Shown here in pieces: positions 8,417-16,429 of a DNA stretch of 64,000 bases. The DNA is taken from assembly GCF_036013525.1 (NCBI RefSeq), contig NZ_CP107853.1:12338001-12402000 (forward strand), in the 5' to 3' direction. Below the pieces are notes generated by a model that was given only the letters and a program-made list of their open reading frames with translations, searched no databases and was not told where the DNA came from. Numbering within the stretch: position 1 is the first letter of the stretch; each line of letters begins with the position of its first letter. This stretch comes from Nonomuraea sp. NBC_00507 (lineage in GTDB: Bacteria; Actinomycetota; Actinomycetes; Streptosporangiales; Streptosporangiaceae). The translations under genes were made by a program, and so were the position numbers.

Positions 8417-8935
8417 ATGCGCGTCTATCTGCCGTGCACTCTCCCGGCCCTGGCCAAGGCAGTCGAAGCGGGAGAGCTGGGCCCGGCCCCGCTGACCGGC
8501 TACGCGGTGACCCCAGCCCTGACCGAGTGGTACGCCTCGGGGGACACCGAGGAGCTCGAGTACGTCGCACTGACCGAGGCGGCCCGCGCCTCGCTGCGGA
8601 TGCTGGCCGCCGACCGCGCCGACGGCGTGGCGGCCGCGCCCCGCCGCGTGGTGGTGGCCGCCGAGGTGCCGGACGGCGCGGTCTCCGCGGGCGTCGATCT
8701 CGAGGAACGCGCGCGGGTCCGCCTGTCCGAGCCGGTCCCGCTGGCCAAGGTGGCTTCGGTGCACATCGACGATTCCGGCGCGACTCCCGACATCGAGGCG
8801 GCGATCGGCGCGTTGCCCGCCGCCGACCAGGGCGACGACGACGCCCGGTTCACAGTGGACGGGGCGGAGGCCCACGAGCTCATGTGGTACGCGACGCAAG
8901 AGATCCCAGACCTGCTGAGGTCACCCTCGTCGTGA
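8417..8935 (+). CDS. DUF6912-like conserved actinobacterial protein
   Basis: A 172-residue soluble protein starting MRVYLPCTLPALA, with no signal peptide, membrane segment or recognisable catalytic motif. The N-terminal beta-strand plus LTGYAVTPALTEW resembles a family of uncharacterised actinobacterial proteins (I believe DUF6912). That assignment is from memory and should be treated as tentative. It sits between two HAD genes and a hairpin precedes it. The ATG follows a GAAAGG-type ribosome site. Function unknown. Confidence 0.6.
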   Translation: MRVYLPCTLPALAKAVEAGELGPAPLTGYAVTPALTEWYASGDTEELEYVALTEAARASLRMLAADRADGVAAAPRRVVVAAEVPDGAVSAGVDLEERARVRLSEPVPLAKVASVHIDDSGATPDIEAAIGALPAADQGDDDARFTVDGAEAHELMWYATQEIPDLLRSPSS

Positions 8936-9023
8936 GCTCCCCGCCTGCGCGCGGGGCCGCGACCGGTCAAGGCCCCTCGCCGTTCACAGGAATGTCACGG
9001 CCACCCACTAGGCTGGACGCCAA

Positions 9024-9650
9024 ATGACGAAGCACATTGTCTGGGATTGGAACGGCACGCTGTTCCACGACATCGACGCCGTGGTCGGGGCCACCAACGA
9101 GGTCTTCAAGCCATACGCGCTGCCCGCGCTGACCGCCGACGGCTTCCGAGCCGTCTACACGCGGCCCATCTGGGTCGCCTACGAGCGCCTGCTGGGCCGT
9201 CCGCTCGCCGACGGTGAGTGGGAGCTGCTGGACAACGGGTTCCACGAGCACTACTACCGGCTGAGCGACGCCTGCGGGCTGGCCGCCGACGCCGAGCTCG
9301 TGCTCACCGGCTGGACCGGCAGCCAGTCGCTCTGCTCGATGGCGCCGCACGCGCACCTGGTGCCCAAGGTCGACTCGTTCGGCATCAGCAGGCACTTCAC
9401 CAGGATCGACGGGCTGCTCGGCACCACGGGCGGCGAGAAAGCCGCGCACATGACGGCCCACATCCAGGCCATGGGCGTGGACCCGGGCGAGATCCTGGTG
9501 ATCGGCGACAGTGTGGACGACGGGCTCGCGGCCAAGTATGTGGGGGCCAAGGCCGTGCTCTACACCGGCGGCATGACGACGCGGGCCGAGCTGCAGAGCA
9601 CCGGGCTGCCGGTGGTCGACACGCTGGCCGACGCCCTGGATTACGCCTAA
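9024..9650 (+). CDS. HAD-family hydrolase
   Basis: Motif I is WDWNGTLFHD (Asp8), followed by a helical cap, and motif IV VIGDSVDDGLAAK. The Lys motif is present as GEKAAHM. The 208-residue length fits a phosphoglycolate-phosphatase-like HAD protein. A -10-like TAGGCT at 9009-9014 lies nine bases before the ATG, so the message would be almost leaderless. Substrate unknown. It neighbours two other HAD genes that are only distantly similar to it, so these are not recent duplicates. Confidence 0.75.
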   Translation: MTKHIVWDWNGTLFHDIDAVVGATNEVFKPYALPALTADGFRAVYTRPIWVAYERLLGRPLADGEWELLDNGFHEHYYRLSDACGLAADAELVLTGWTGSQSLCSMAPHAHLVPKVDSFGISRHFTRIDGLLGTTGGEKAAHMTAHIQAMGVDPGEILVIGDSVDDGLAAKYVGAKAVLYTGGMTTRAELQSTGLPVVDTLADALDYA

Positions 9651-9729
9651 TACCACCGAAATCGCGCACGGGGCGAACGTCGGCCGGGCGCCGCCCGTAC
9701 CCTTGCAGTGTCCCCCTCAGGAGGCTGCC

Positions 9730-10470
9730 ATTAATCGCCTTGTGCTGTGGAACGTCGACCTGACGCTGGTCGACGTCGCCATCGTGTCCAGAGACGCCTA
9801 CGCGGAAGCCTTCCGCGCCGTGACCGGCCGGCCGCTGGTCAAACTCGTAGCGCCGATGGGCCGCCCGGACTCCGAGATCGTCTTCGAGACGCTCGCCGTC
9901 AACGGGATCCAGTCCGAGGACGATCATCTGCCCCGGTTCCTGTCGGCGCTCGCCGCAGCCTTCGCCGACCGGCGCGGGCGGCTGGCCAAGGAAGGGCGGA
10001 TGATGCCGGGGGCCAGGGACGCGTTGAAGTCGGTGTCCAGGCTGGACGGCGTGGTGCAGACCGTGCTGACGGGCACGATCAAGAGCAACGCCGTGCACAA
10101 GCTGAAGGCGTTCGGCCTCGACAAATACATCGACTTCGAGCTCGGAGGCTACGGCGAGGAGCCCTATCCCAAGGCGACGTTGCTCCAGGTGGCCCAGGGA
10201 CGGGCCAAGCAGCGCCTGGGGACCGCATTCACGGCGGCCAACACCGTGATGATCGGGGACTCTACGCGGGACGTGCAGGCCGCCAAGATCGGCGGCGCGG
10301 CGATGATCGGCGTTGCTTCGGGGCGCTCGATGGCGAGCGAGCTTCGGGAGGCCGGCGCCGACGTCGTCCTGCCGGACCTCTCCAACGCCTCGGAAGTGGT
10401 GGCCGCGGTCGCCGGACTCACCTCCCCGGCCCGGCCACAAAGCCGCCCGGCCCCCGCCCCGCCGCGGTAG
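9730..10470 (+). CDS. HAD-family protein with Asn at the nucleophile position; probable ATT start
   Basis: The conserved N-terminus is NRLVLWNVDLTLVD. The usual motif I DxDxT reads N-V-D-L-T, so the catalytic Asp is Asn. The later motifs are intact (TVLTGTIKSN, KATLLQVA, VMIGDSTRDVQAAK). AGGAGG at 9719-9724 lies five bases before an ATT codon at 9730, in the exact position where homologues would start. The nearest normal in-frame start (GTG 9742) is 17 bases from the ribosome site and would cut into the first strand. A TTG at 9703 lies upstream of the ribosome site. A TACCCT -10 lies at 9698-9703. Activity is uncertain because of the Asn. Confidence 0.65.
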   Translation: MNRLVLWNVDLTLVDVAIVSRDAYAEAFRAVTGRPLVKLVAPMGRPDSEIVFETLAVNGIQSEDDHLPRFLSALAAAFADRRGRLAKEGRMMPGARDALKSVSRLDGVVQTVLTGTIKSNAVHKLKAFGLDKYIDFELGGYGEEPYPKATLLQVAQGRAKQRLGTAFTAANTVMIGDSTRDVQAAKIGGAAMIGVASGRSMASELREAGADVVLPDLSNASEVVAAVAGLTSPARPQSRPAPAPPR

Positions 10471-10477
10471 AGCCTGC

Positions 10478-10638
10478 CGACCGGCCCGACCCGACACGGC
10501 CAACCGGCCCGACCCGACACGGCCAACCGGCCCGACCCGACACGGCCAACCGGCCCGACCCGACACGGCCAACCGGCCCGACCCGACACGGCCAACCGGC
10601 CCGACCCGACACGGCCAACCGGCCCGACGGGGCGCGGC
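10478..10638. repeat. 23 bp tandem repeat, about 7 copies
   Basis: Units of CAACCGGCCCGACCCGACACGGC recur every 23 bases from 10501. A one-mismatch copy precedes them at 10478 and a degenerate copy ends the array at 10616. Because 23 is not a multiple of three, all frames read Pro/Arg/Gly-rich peptides that should not be taken as genes. The array lies just past the HAD stop, between convergent genes. Confidence 0.9.
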
Positions 10639-10643
10639 CAGCC

Positions 10644-10685
10644 GGGCCGGAGTGGACGGGCCGGAGTGGACGGGCCGGAGTGGAC
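10644..10685. repeat. 14 bp tandem repeat, 3 copies
   Basis: GGGCCGGAGTGGAC is repeated three times without gaps (10644, 10658, 10672). It directly abuts the 13 bp array that follows. Confidence 0.9.
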
Positions 10686-10763
10686 GGGACCGGGTGACGG
10701 GACCGGGTGACGGGACCGGGTGACGGGACCGGGTGACGGGACCGGGTGACGGGACCGGGTGAC
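10686..10763. repeat. 13 bp tandem repeat, 6 copies
   Basis: GGGACCGGGTGAC is repeated six times exactly (starts 10686, 10699, 10712, 10725, 10738, 10751). It ends ten bases before the stop of the convergent penicillin-binding protein gene. Together the three arrays fill the whole 303 bp gap between the two 3' ends. Confidence 0.9.
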
Positions 10764-10772
10764 AGGACGGGG

Positions 10773-12362
10773 TCAGGGTAGGGCGGTGAGGAAGCGGGAG
10801 GCGATGGGGGCGGCCACGGCGGAGCCGGCGCCGGCGCCTTCGACGATCACGGCGAACGCCAGGTCGCCTTTGTAGCCGATGAACCACGAATGCGCGGGTG
10901 GTTCCTTGCCGGAGCCGTACTCGGCCGTGCCGGTCTTGCCGGCCGTGCCCGCCGGGAAGCGTACGGCGTGGGCGGTGCCATCCGTGACGACGGCGGGCAT
11001 GAGCTTGCGCAGTGCGGACACCACGGCGGGCTCCAGGGGCCGGGGCCCAGAGTCCTGCCCGGTCGGCTCCTCACTGACGAGCCGGGGCGGGACCCAGGCG
11101 CCGGAGGCGACGGCGGCGGCCACGGAGGCCATGTTGAGCGGGCTCGCCAGCACCCGGCCCTGACCGATCGACGCGGAGGCCAGGTCCGTGTCGTCCTTGG
11201 GGTCGGGGAACTCGGCCCGTACGGCGGGCACGCCGGGCGTGATCGCCGTCCCGAAGCCGAAGCTCCTGGCGACCTCGGCCAGCCGCGCACCGCCCAGCGA
11301 GGCCACGCTCAGCTCACCGAACGTCGTGTTGCACGAGTGCGCGAACGCCTCCTGGAACGTCAACGTCCCGTAGTCCTTGAAGCCGGCGTTGTGGAACGGG
11401 AAGCCGCCGATGTTCTTCTCGGCCGGGCACGCGACCTGCTCCCTCGGCGAGACCCCGCCCGCGACCAGCGCGGAGGCCGTGACGACCTTGAACGTCGACC
11501 CCGGCGGATACTTGCCGAGCAACGCCCGGTTGAACCCGCCCGGCTTGTTGACCACGGCCAGGATCTCCCCGGTCGAGGCCCGCAGCGCCACCAGCGAGGC
11601 CGGCTTGCGCACGCCCTCCAGAGATGCCGCCCCGGCGCGGTGGACGGCCAGGTCGAGCGTGGTCTTGAGCGGCCGGTTCCCGCCTGCTTCGACGACCGTC
11701 TTGATGGGCTGGTCCCCCTGGTAGAGGTCGATTCTGTAGCGGGCGGGGGCCTTGAAGCGGTCGGGGTAGGTCTGCTTGAGGCCCTCGACGAGTTGCTGCA
11801 CCGAGCCGGGCGCGTCCGGGGTGTTGAGGGGGGTGCCGTCGGCGGCCAGGACCCGCAGCGGGTCGCCCTGCTCCGCGACCACCCGCAACGAGTGGCCCGC
11901 CTTGAGCAGGGGGTGCAGGGCGGCCGGGCTCCAGGCGACCTTCCACGTGCGGTCCCGCTCGACGAACCTGAGCTCTCCGTCGTAGTCCCAGTCGAGTTGC
12001 CGCCCGCTCAGCCTGGCCTGGAACGTCACGACGCCACCCATGTCCTCGGCCGTGGCCGCGAAAACCCCCGTCGGCGCGTGTCTGCGGAAGGTCGCCTCCG
12101 TGACCTTGAGGTCGGCATGGAACCGTCGGTGCCGGGCCTCGAAGTCGGCGGGCGGGTCGGCGACGAGCGCCCGCATCGCCGCATAGTCCTGCGCGGTCCA
12201 GGCGGTGAGATACCGGTCGGCCGTCTCCTCCGGCGTGCCCTGCGTACGCAGTGCCCAGATCACGCCGCCCGCCGCGACGGCGGGAACCAAGAGCCCCGCC
12301 GTGATCCACAGCCACCTTCGCGACCGCGGCCGTCGTCGTATTGTCCCCGTTTGTGGTGCCAT
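10773..12362 (-). CDS. Penicillin-binding protein with MecA-type N-terminal domain
   Basis: Residues 18-38 form one membrane anchor. An NTF2-like MecA_N domain follows (about 43-150), then a linker and a transpeptidase domain (about 250-528). The active-site motifs are Ser289-T-F-Lys292, Ser343-C-Asn345 and Lys476-T-Gly478. This domain order is that of class B low-affinity enzymes related to staphylococcal PBP2a and actinobacterial PbpA relatives. It cross-links peptidoglycan outside the membrane. At 529 residues it is slightly short, because the dimerisation domain is reduced. It is transcribed divergently from the LysR-beta-lactamase pair. The 87 bp between them contains two inverted repeats, so shared control is plausible. 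Confidence 0.85.
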   Translation of the reverse strand: MAPQTGTIRRRPRSRRWLWITAGLLVPAVAAGGVIWALRTQGTPEETADRYLTAWTAQDYAAMRALVADPPADFEARHRRFHADLKVTEATFRRHAPTGVFAATAEDMGGVVTFQARLSGRQLDWDYDGELRFVERDRTWKVAWSPAALHPLLKAGHSLRVVAEQGDPLRVLAADGTPLNTPDAPGSVQQLVEGLKQTYPDRFKAPARYRIDLYQGDQPIKTVVEAGGNRPLKTTLDLAVHRAGAASLEGVRKPASLVALRASTGEILAVVNKPGGFNRALLGKYPPGSTFKVVTASALVAGGVSPREQVACPAEKNIGGFPFHNAGFKDYGTLTFQEAFAHSCNTTFGELSVASLGGARLAEVARSFGFGTAITPGVPAVRAEFPDPKDDTDLASASIGQGRVLASPLNMASVAAAVASGAWVPPRLVSEEPTGQDSGPRPLEPAVVSALRKLMPAVVTDGTAHAVRFPAGTAGKTGTAEYGSGKEPPAHSWFIGYKGDLAFAVIVEGAGAGSAVAAPIASRFLTALP

Positions 12363-12370
12363 GACCGAGA

Positions 12371-12426
12371 GGACACCAGAAGCGCGACAGGAGTGTCCAA
12401 TATTGATATGGCTGCCTCACCCATAT
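12371..12426. promoter_or_regulatory. Divergent promoter region with two inverted repeats
   Basis: Two dyads lie between the PBP and LysR genes: GGACAC-N16-GTGTCC (12371-12398) and ATATGG-N9-CCATAT (12406-12426). The second is AT-rich, imperfectly of the T-N11-A type bound by LysR proteins, and lies just upstream of the LysR start. No proof of binding. Confidence 0.4.
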
Positions 12427-12449
12427 AAATCTAGATATAGTTGCTGGTT

Positions 12450-13367
12450 ATGGACCTGGTCCGCCATCTTCGCTACTTCATCGCGGTGGCGGAAGAGCTT
12501 CACTTCGGCAACGCCGCGATCCGGCTCGGCATGGCCCAGCCGCCGCTCAGCCAGCGCATCAAGCGCTTGGAAGAGGAGCTCGGCACCCGCCTGTTCGACC
12601 GCTCCGCCCGCCAGGTCCGGCTCACCGAGGCGGGCAGGCTGGTGCTCGGCGAGGCCCGCGAGATCGTGGCCAGGGTGGACCGCCTGCACGAGCTGGCCAG
12701 GCACGGCGAGGACACGGTGCTGAAGGTCGGCGTCCCGCCCGACCTGGCCGCCGCCGTGATCGCCGCCCTGGTCGCGGACTTCCGCGAGACCCATCCCGAG
12801 GTACGCCTCGCGCCCACCGAGATCTGGACCGCCGACCAGGTGACCGCGCTGGCCGAGGGCATGATCGACGTCGGGCTCGTCCGGCATCCGGTGACCGCGC
12901 CGGGACTGCGCTTCGGCGATCCGCTCGTCCAGGTGCAGGGCGTGCTGCTGGCCGCCGGTGACCCGCTGGCCGGCGTGGGCGAGGTGCACCTGGCCGACCT
13001 GGCCGGGCGGGAGCTGCTGATGCCGCCCAAGGACGGCGAGCCCGGCATGTACGCCGAGACGCTGGCGGAGTGCCGCCGCCACGGCTATGTCCCCCCGCAG
13101 GTGCACCAGGGCGCCGGGCTCGGGCTGGTGCTGGCGGGTGCGGCGGTGGCGTTCGCGCCGAAGGCCGAGGTTCCGGGGCTGGCGTGGCGGCCGCTGCTAG
13201 GCTCGCCGATCGCCTACCGGGTCTCCACGGCCTGGCGGGTGGCCACGGGCCCGATCGACGATTTCTCGGCCGTGGCCGTACGGACGTTGAAGGAGAGCGC
13301 CGGGATGACGGACGAAGGCGCCGTGCCCGCGCGGCGGGTCAGCCGCAGGCCGGGGATGCTGGCATGA
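12450..13367 (+). CDS. LysR-family transcriptional regulator
   Basis: An N-terminal winged helix-turn-helix (residues 1-60: RHLRYFIAVAEELHFGNAAIRLGMAQPPLSQRIKRLEEELG) precedes a periplasmic-binding-like effector domain (about 85-290). The start is the ATG at 12450; a TTG nine bases earlier is in frame but adds nothing conserved. The last codon overlaps the start of a class A beta-lactamase-like gene (ATGA), so the two are co-translated. The arrangement recalls AmpR-AmpC, but here regulator and enzyme share an operon and a PBP is the divergent partner. The effector might be a cell-wall fragment or beta-lactam; this is inference. Confidence 0.85.
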   Translation: MDLVRHLRYFIAVAEELHFGNAAIRLGMAQPPLSQRIKRLEEELGTRLFDRSARQVRLTEAGRLVLGEAREIVARVDRLHELARHGEDTVLKVGVPPDLAAAVIAALVADFRETHPEVRLAPTEIWTADQVTALAEGMIDVGLVRHPVTAPGLRFGDPLVQVQGVLLAAGDPLAGVGEVHLADLAGRELLMPPKDGEPGMYAETLAECRRHGYVPPQVHQGAGLGLVLAGAAVAFAPKAEVPGLAWRPLLGSPIAYRVSTAWRVATGPIDDFSAVAVRTLKESAGMTDEGAVPARRVSRRPGMLA

Positions 13368-14221
13368 GCGAGCCTGACTTCGAGACGCTGTTCCGGATGG
13401 CGGGCGTCGCCGGCTGGCTGTACGCGGCCGACATCGACTCCGGGCGGGAAATCGACCACGGGGCCGACGAGCCGTTGCCCACGGCGTCGATGTTCAAGGT
13501 GCCGCTGCTGGTCGAGTTCTGCCGGCAGGCCGACGCCGGGCTGCTCGACCCGACGAGCCGGGTGACGGTGACGGCCGGCGACCGGGTGGCAGGGCCGACG
13601 GGCATCTCGGCGATGCTCGACGACGTGACGATCTCGCTACGCGACCTGGCGTACCTGATGATCGCGGTGAGCGACAACAGCTCGGCCGACGTGCTGCTCG
13701 GGCGGGTCGGGATGGACGCGGTCAACGCCATGCTGGCGCGCCACGGGCTGACGGCGACCCGCGTGACGCAGAGCGCCAAGGAGCTCAACGAGAGCATGCG
13801 AAAGGACACCGGGCACGGGTGGCCGTACCTGGATCCGGACGAGGTGGCCCGGCTCAGCGCGCTGGACCCGGCGCGGGCGAACCGCAGCACGCCGCGGGAG
13901 ATGGCCCGGCTGTTCGGGCTGATCTGGCGGGACGAGGCGGCCTCGGTTGCCTCCTGCGCCTGGATGCGTACCGTTCTGAACATGCAAGTGTGGCCGCACC
14001 GGCTGGCCTCCGGCTTCCCGTACGACGACGTCGCGGTCAGCGGCAAGACGGGCACGCTGCCGACGCTGCGCACCGAATCCGGCGTCGTCGAATATCCCGA
14101 CGGCAGGCGCTACGCGGTGGCGGTCTTCACCCGTTCCTTCAGCACCGCGCTCAACCAGCCGCGTGCCGACGCCGTCATCGGCACGGCCGCGCGTATGGCG
14201 GTGGACCACCTACGGAGATAG
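13364..14221 (+). CDS. Class A beta-lactamase-like serine hydrolase, no signal peptide
   Basis: The class A motifs are visible: Ser42-M-F-Lys45, Ser103-Asp-Asn105 and Lys228-Thr-Gly230. The omega-loop segment LDPARANRSTPREMA aligns with the usual GDxRDTxTP, but a clean ExxLN (Glu166) is not evident; Glu160 is the best candidate. The start at 13364 overlaps the LysR stop. The open frame extends far upstream inside LysR, but that part is a shadow. There is no signal peptide, so the enzyme appears cytoplasmic. It may therefore be an amide or ester hydrolase rather than a true resistance enzyme. Length 285 residues is normal for the fold. Confidence 0.8.
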   Translation: MSEPDFETLFRMAGVAGWLYAADIDSGREIDHGADEPLPTASMFKVPLLVEFCRQADAGLLDPTSRVTVTAGDRVAGPTGISAMLDDVTISLRDLAYLMIAVSDNSSADVLLGRVGMDAVNAMLARHGLTATRVTQSAKELNESMRKDTGHGWPYLDPDEVARLSALDPARANRSTPREMARLFGLIWRDEAASVASCAWMRTVLNMQVWPHRLASGFPYDDVAVSGKTGTLPTLRTESGVVEYPDGRRYAVAVFTRSFSTALNQPRADAVIGTAARMAVDHLRR

Positions 14222-14279
14222 TCAGTTGTGTGGGGGGTACAGGTATGTCCTCCCACTGATCGGGCGACAGGATGGGCAC

Positions 14280-16247
14280 ATGGTTGCTGAGGGCGAGCTT
14301 CTCTGGGAGCCGAGCGAAGAGGTGGTCGAAAGGGCCCGGCTGACCCGCTACCTGGAGTGGCTGGGACGGCGGGAGGAGTCCTACGAGGACGTGTGGCGGT
14401 GGTCGGTCGACCAGCCGGCTGCGTTCTGGACGTCGATCTGGGACTACTTCGACGTCATCGGGGAGCGCGGCGGCGGCCCGGTGTTGTCCGGCACCATGCC
14501 TGAGGCCCGGTGGTTCGCCGGGAGCTCGCTCAACTACGCCGAGAACGCCTTGCGCGGGACCGAGGGCACCGCGCTGGTCTTCGTCTCCGAGGACGGCGCC
14601 CGCCAGGAGCTGAGCCGCGCCGAGCTGCGTGAGGAGGTCGCCCGCGTGCGGGCCGGGCTGCTCAGGCTCGGCGTGCAACGGGGCGACCGGGTCGCCGGCT
14701 ACCTGCCGAACATCCCGCAGGCTCTGATCGCCTTCCTGGCCACCGCCTCGCTGGGCGCCATCTGGTCGGCCGGCTCGCCCGACTTCGGGGTGCCGAGCAT
14801 CGTCGACCGGTTCAAGCAGATCGCGCCGAAGGTGCTGATCGCGGTCGACGGCTACCACTACAACGGCAAGAGCTACGACCGCTCGGCCGCGGTCAACGAG
14901 ATCGCCGCCGAGTTGCCCTCGCTGCGTGCCACCGTGTGGATCCCTTACCTGGCGGCAGCCGACGAGGGCCGCGCGCCGCAGCAGGCCGAGCCCACTCCGG
15001 CACACACCCAGGAGATGCCGCACGGCGAGGTGATCGGCTGGGAGGGACTGCGGGCCGAGCTTGGGCCGCTGGAGTTCGAGCGGGTGCCGTTCGATCATCC
15101 CCTGTGGATCCTCTACTCCAGCGGCACGACCGGGTTGCCGAAGCCGATCGTGCACGGCCACGGCGGGGTGGTCCTGGAACATCTCAAGTCGCTCGCCTTC
15201 CACCAGGACCTGGGCGAGGGCGATGTGTTCTTCTGGTACACCACCACGGGCTGGATGATGTGGAACTACCTCATCGGCGCCCTGCTGGTGGGGGCCACGC
15301 CGGTCCTGTACGACGGCTCGGCCACCCATCCGTCGCCGGCCGCGCTGTGGCGGATCGCCGATTCTGAGGACGTGACGTACTTCGGAGTCGGGGCGCCGTA
15401 CATCATGGCCTCGCTGAAGAGCGGCGTGCGGCCGTCCGGGCTGGAGCGGCTGCGCGGGGTGGGGTCGACCGGGTCCCCGCTGCCGCCGGAGGGGTTCGCG
15501 TGGGTGGCGGCCGAGCTGCCCGGGATCCCGATCGGATCGTTCTCCGGCGGCACGGACGTGTGTACGGGCTTCGTCGGGGCGACCATGCTCCACCCGATCA
15601 GGGCGGGGATCATCCCGTGCCGGTCGCTGGGCGCGAAGGTGGAGTCGTACGACCCCTCGGGCAAGCCGGTCGTCGGCGAGGTCGGCGAGCTGGTGCTGAC
15701 GCAGCCGATGCCGTCGATGCCGGTGATGTTCTGGAACGACCCCGGCGGCGAGCGCTACACCGAGAGTTACTTCGACGTCTATCCGGGCGTGTGGCGGCAC
15801 GGCGATTGGATCAAGATCAACGAGGACGGCAGCTGCGTGATCTACGGGCGCTCCGACTCGACGCTCAACCGGGGCGGCGTCCGGATGGGCACCAGCGAGT
15901 TCTACCGCGTCGTCGAGCGGTTCGAGGCGATCGCCGACAGCCTGGTGATCGACACCGGCCAGCTCGGGCAGGAAGGGCGGCTGCTCCTGTACGTGACGCT
16001 CGCCGAGGGCGCCGAGCTCACCGAGTCGCTGGAACGCGAGCTCTGCACGGCCCTGCGCGAGGAGCTGTCACCCCGGCACGTGCCGAACGAGATCCGCGTG
16101 GTGCCCGGCATCCCCCGCACCCTGTCGGGGAAGAAGCTGGAGGTGCCGGTACGCAAGATCCTGCTCGGCACGCCGGTGGAGGAGGCCGCCAATCCCGACG
16201 CCATGGCCAACCCCGAAGTGCTGCAACACTTCAGGCCGCGGCAATGA
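14280..16247 (+). CDS. Acetoacetyl-CoA synthetase
   Basis: A 655-residue ANL-superfamily ligase. Family-specific N-terminal signatures are ARLTRYLEWLG, FWTSIWDYFDVIG and GTMPEARWFAGSSLNYAENAL. The adenylation core contains YSSGTTGLPKPIVHGHGG, and the catalytic Lys lies in SGKKLEVPVRKIL. It activates acetoacetate to acetoacetyl-CoA with ATP in the cytosol, recovering ketone bodies or feeding polyketide or PHB metabolism. The ATG at 14280 follows ACAGGATG. The open frame extends upstream but overlaps the beta-lactamase gene, so that part is rejected. Monocistronic by spacing. Confidence 0.92.
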   Translation: MVAEGELLWEPSEEVVERARLTRYLEWLGRREESYEDVWRWSVDQPAAFWTSIWDYFDVIGERGGGPVLSGTMPEARWFAGSSLNYAENALRGTEGTALVFVSEDGARQELSRAELREEVARVRAGLLRLGVQRGDRVAGYLPNIPQALIAFLATASLGAIWSAGSPDFGVPSIVDRFKQIAPKVLIAVDGYHYNGKSYDRSAAVNEIAAELPSLRATVWIPYLAAADEGRAPQQAEPTPAHTQEMPHGEVIGWEGLRAELGPLEFERVPFDHPLWILYSSGTTGLPKPIVHGHGGVVLEHLKSLAFHQDLGEGDVFFWYTTTGWMMWNYLIGALLVGATPVLYDGSATHPSPAALWRIADSEDVTYFGVGAPYIMASLKSGVRPSGLERLRGVGSTGSPLPPEGFAWVAAELPGIPIGSFSGGTDVCTGFVGATMLHPIRAGIIPCRSLGAKVESYDPSGKPVVGEVGELVLTQPMPSMPVMFWNDPGGERYTESYFDVYPGVWRHGDWIKINEDGSCVIYGRSDSTLNRGGVRMGTSEFYRVVERFEAIADSLVIDTGQLGQEGRLLLYVTLAEGAELTESLERELCTALREELSPRHVPNEIRVVPGIPRTLSGKKLEVPVRKILLGTPVEEAANPDAMANPEVLQHFRPRQ

Positions 16248-16338
16248 GCGGCAGGTGATCGGTCGCCCGCACGCCGCCGTCCACGCCATAGCCGACGCGC
16301 TTGGCGGCCAGGTCGTATACCCAGCGGGCGACGATCAT
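16240..16338 (-). pseudogene. Possible gene remnant, 32 codons
   Basis: A short minus-strand frame reads MIVARWVYDLAAKRVGYGVD and then GGVRATDHLPLIAAA. The ending resembles the C-terminal ATDHxPxxA strand of endonuclease/exonuclease/phosphatase-fold proteins. It has no upstream domain and overlaps the synthetase 3' end by 8 bp. It could be a degraded tail or chance. Confidence 0.2.
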
Positions 16339-16429
16339 TTAGCACAAAGCCACGATAATTCAACCTCTTGATCACTTTTGGCTTCTGCGGTCATGGTGGG
16401 GTAGACCCATGATCGACAGGAGCTCGCGC

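Noticed and set aside
10418..10723. Pro/Arg-rich proteins encoded by the 23 bp repeats
   Set aside because: Unit length is not a multiple of three, so each frame gives the same artificial peptide.
13070..13363. N-terminal extension of the beta-lactamase-like protein
   Set aside because: The extension lies inside the LysR gene in another frame; the ATGA overlap at 13364 is the natural start.
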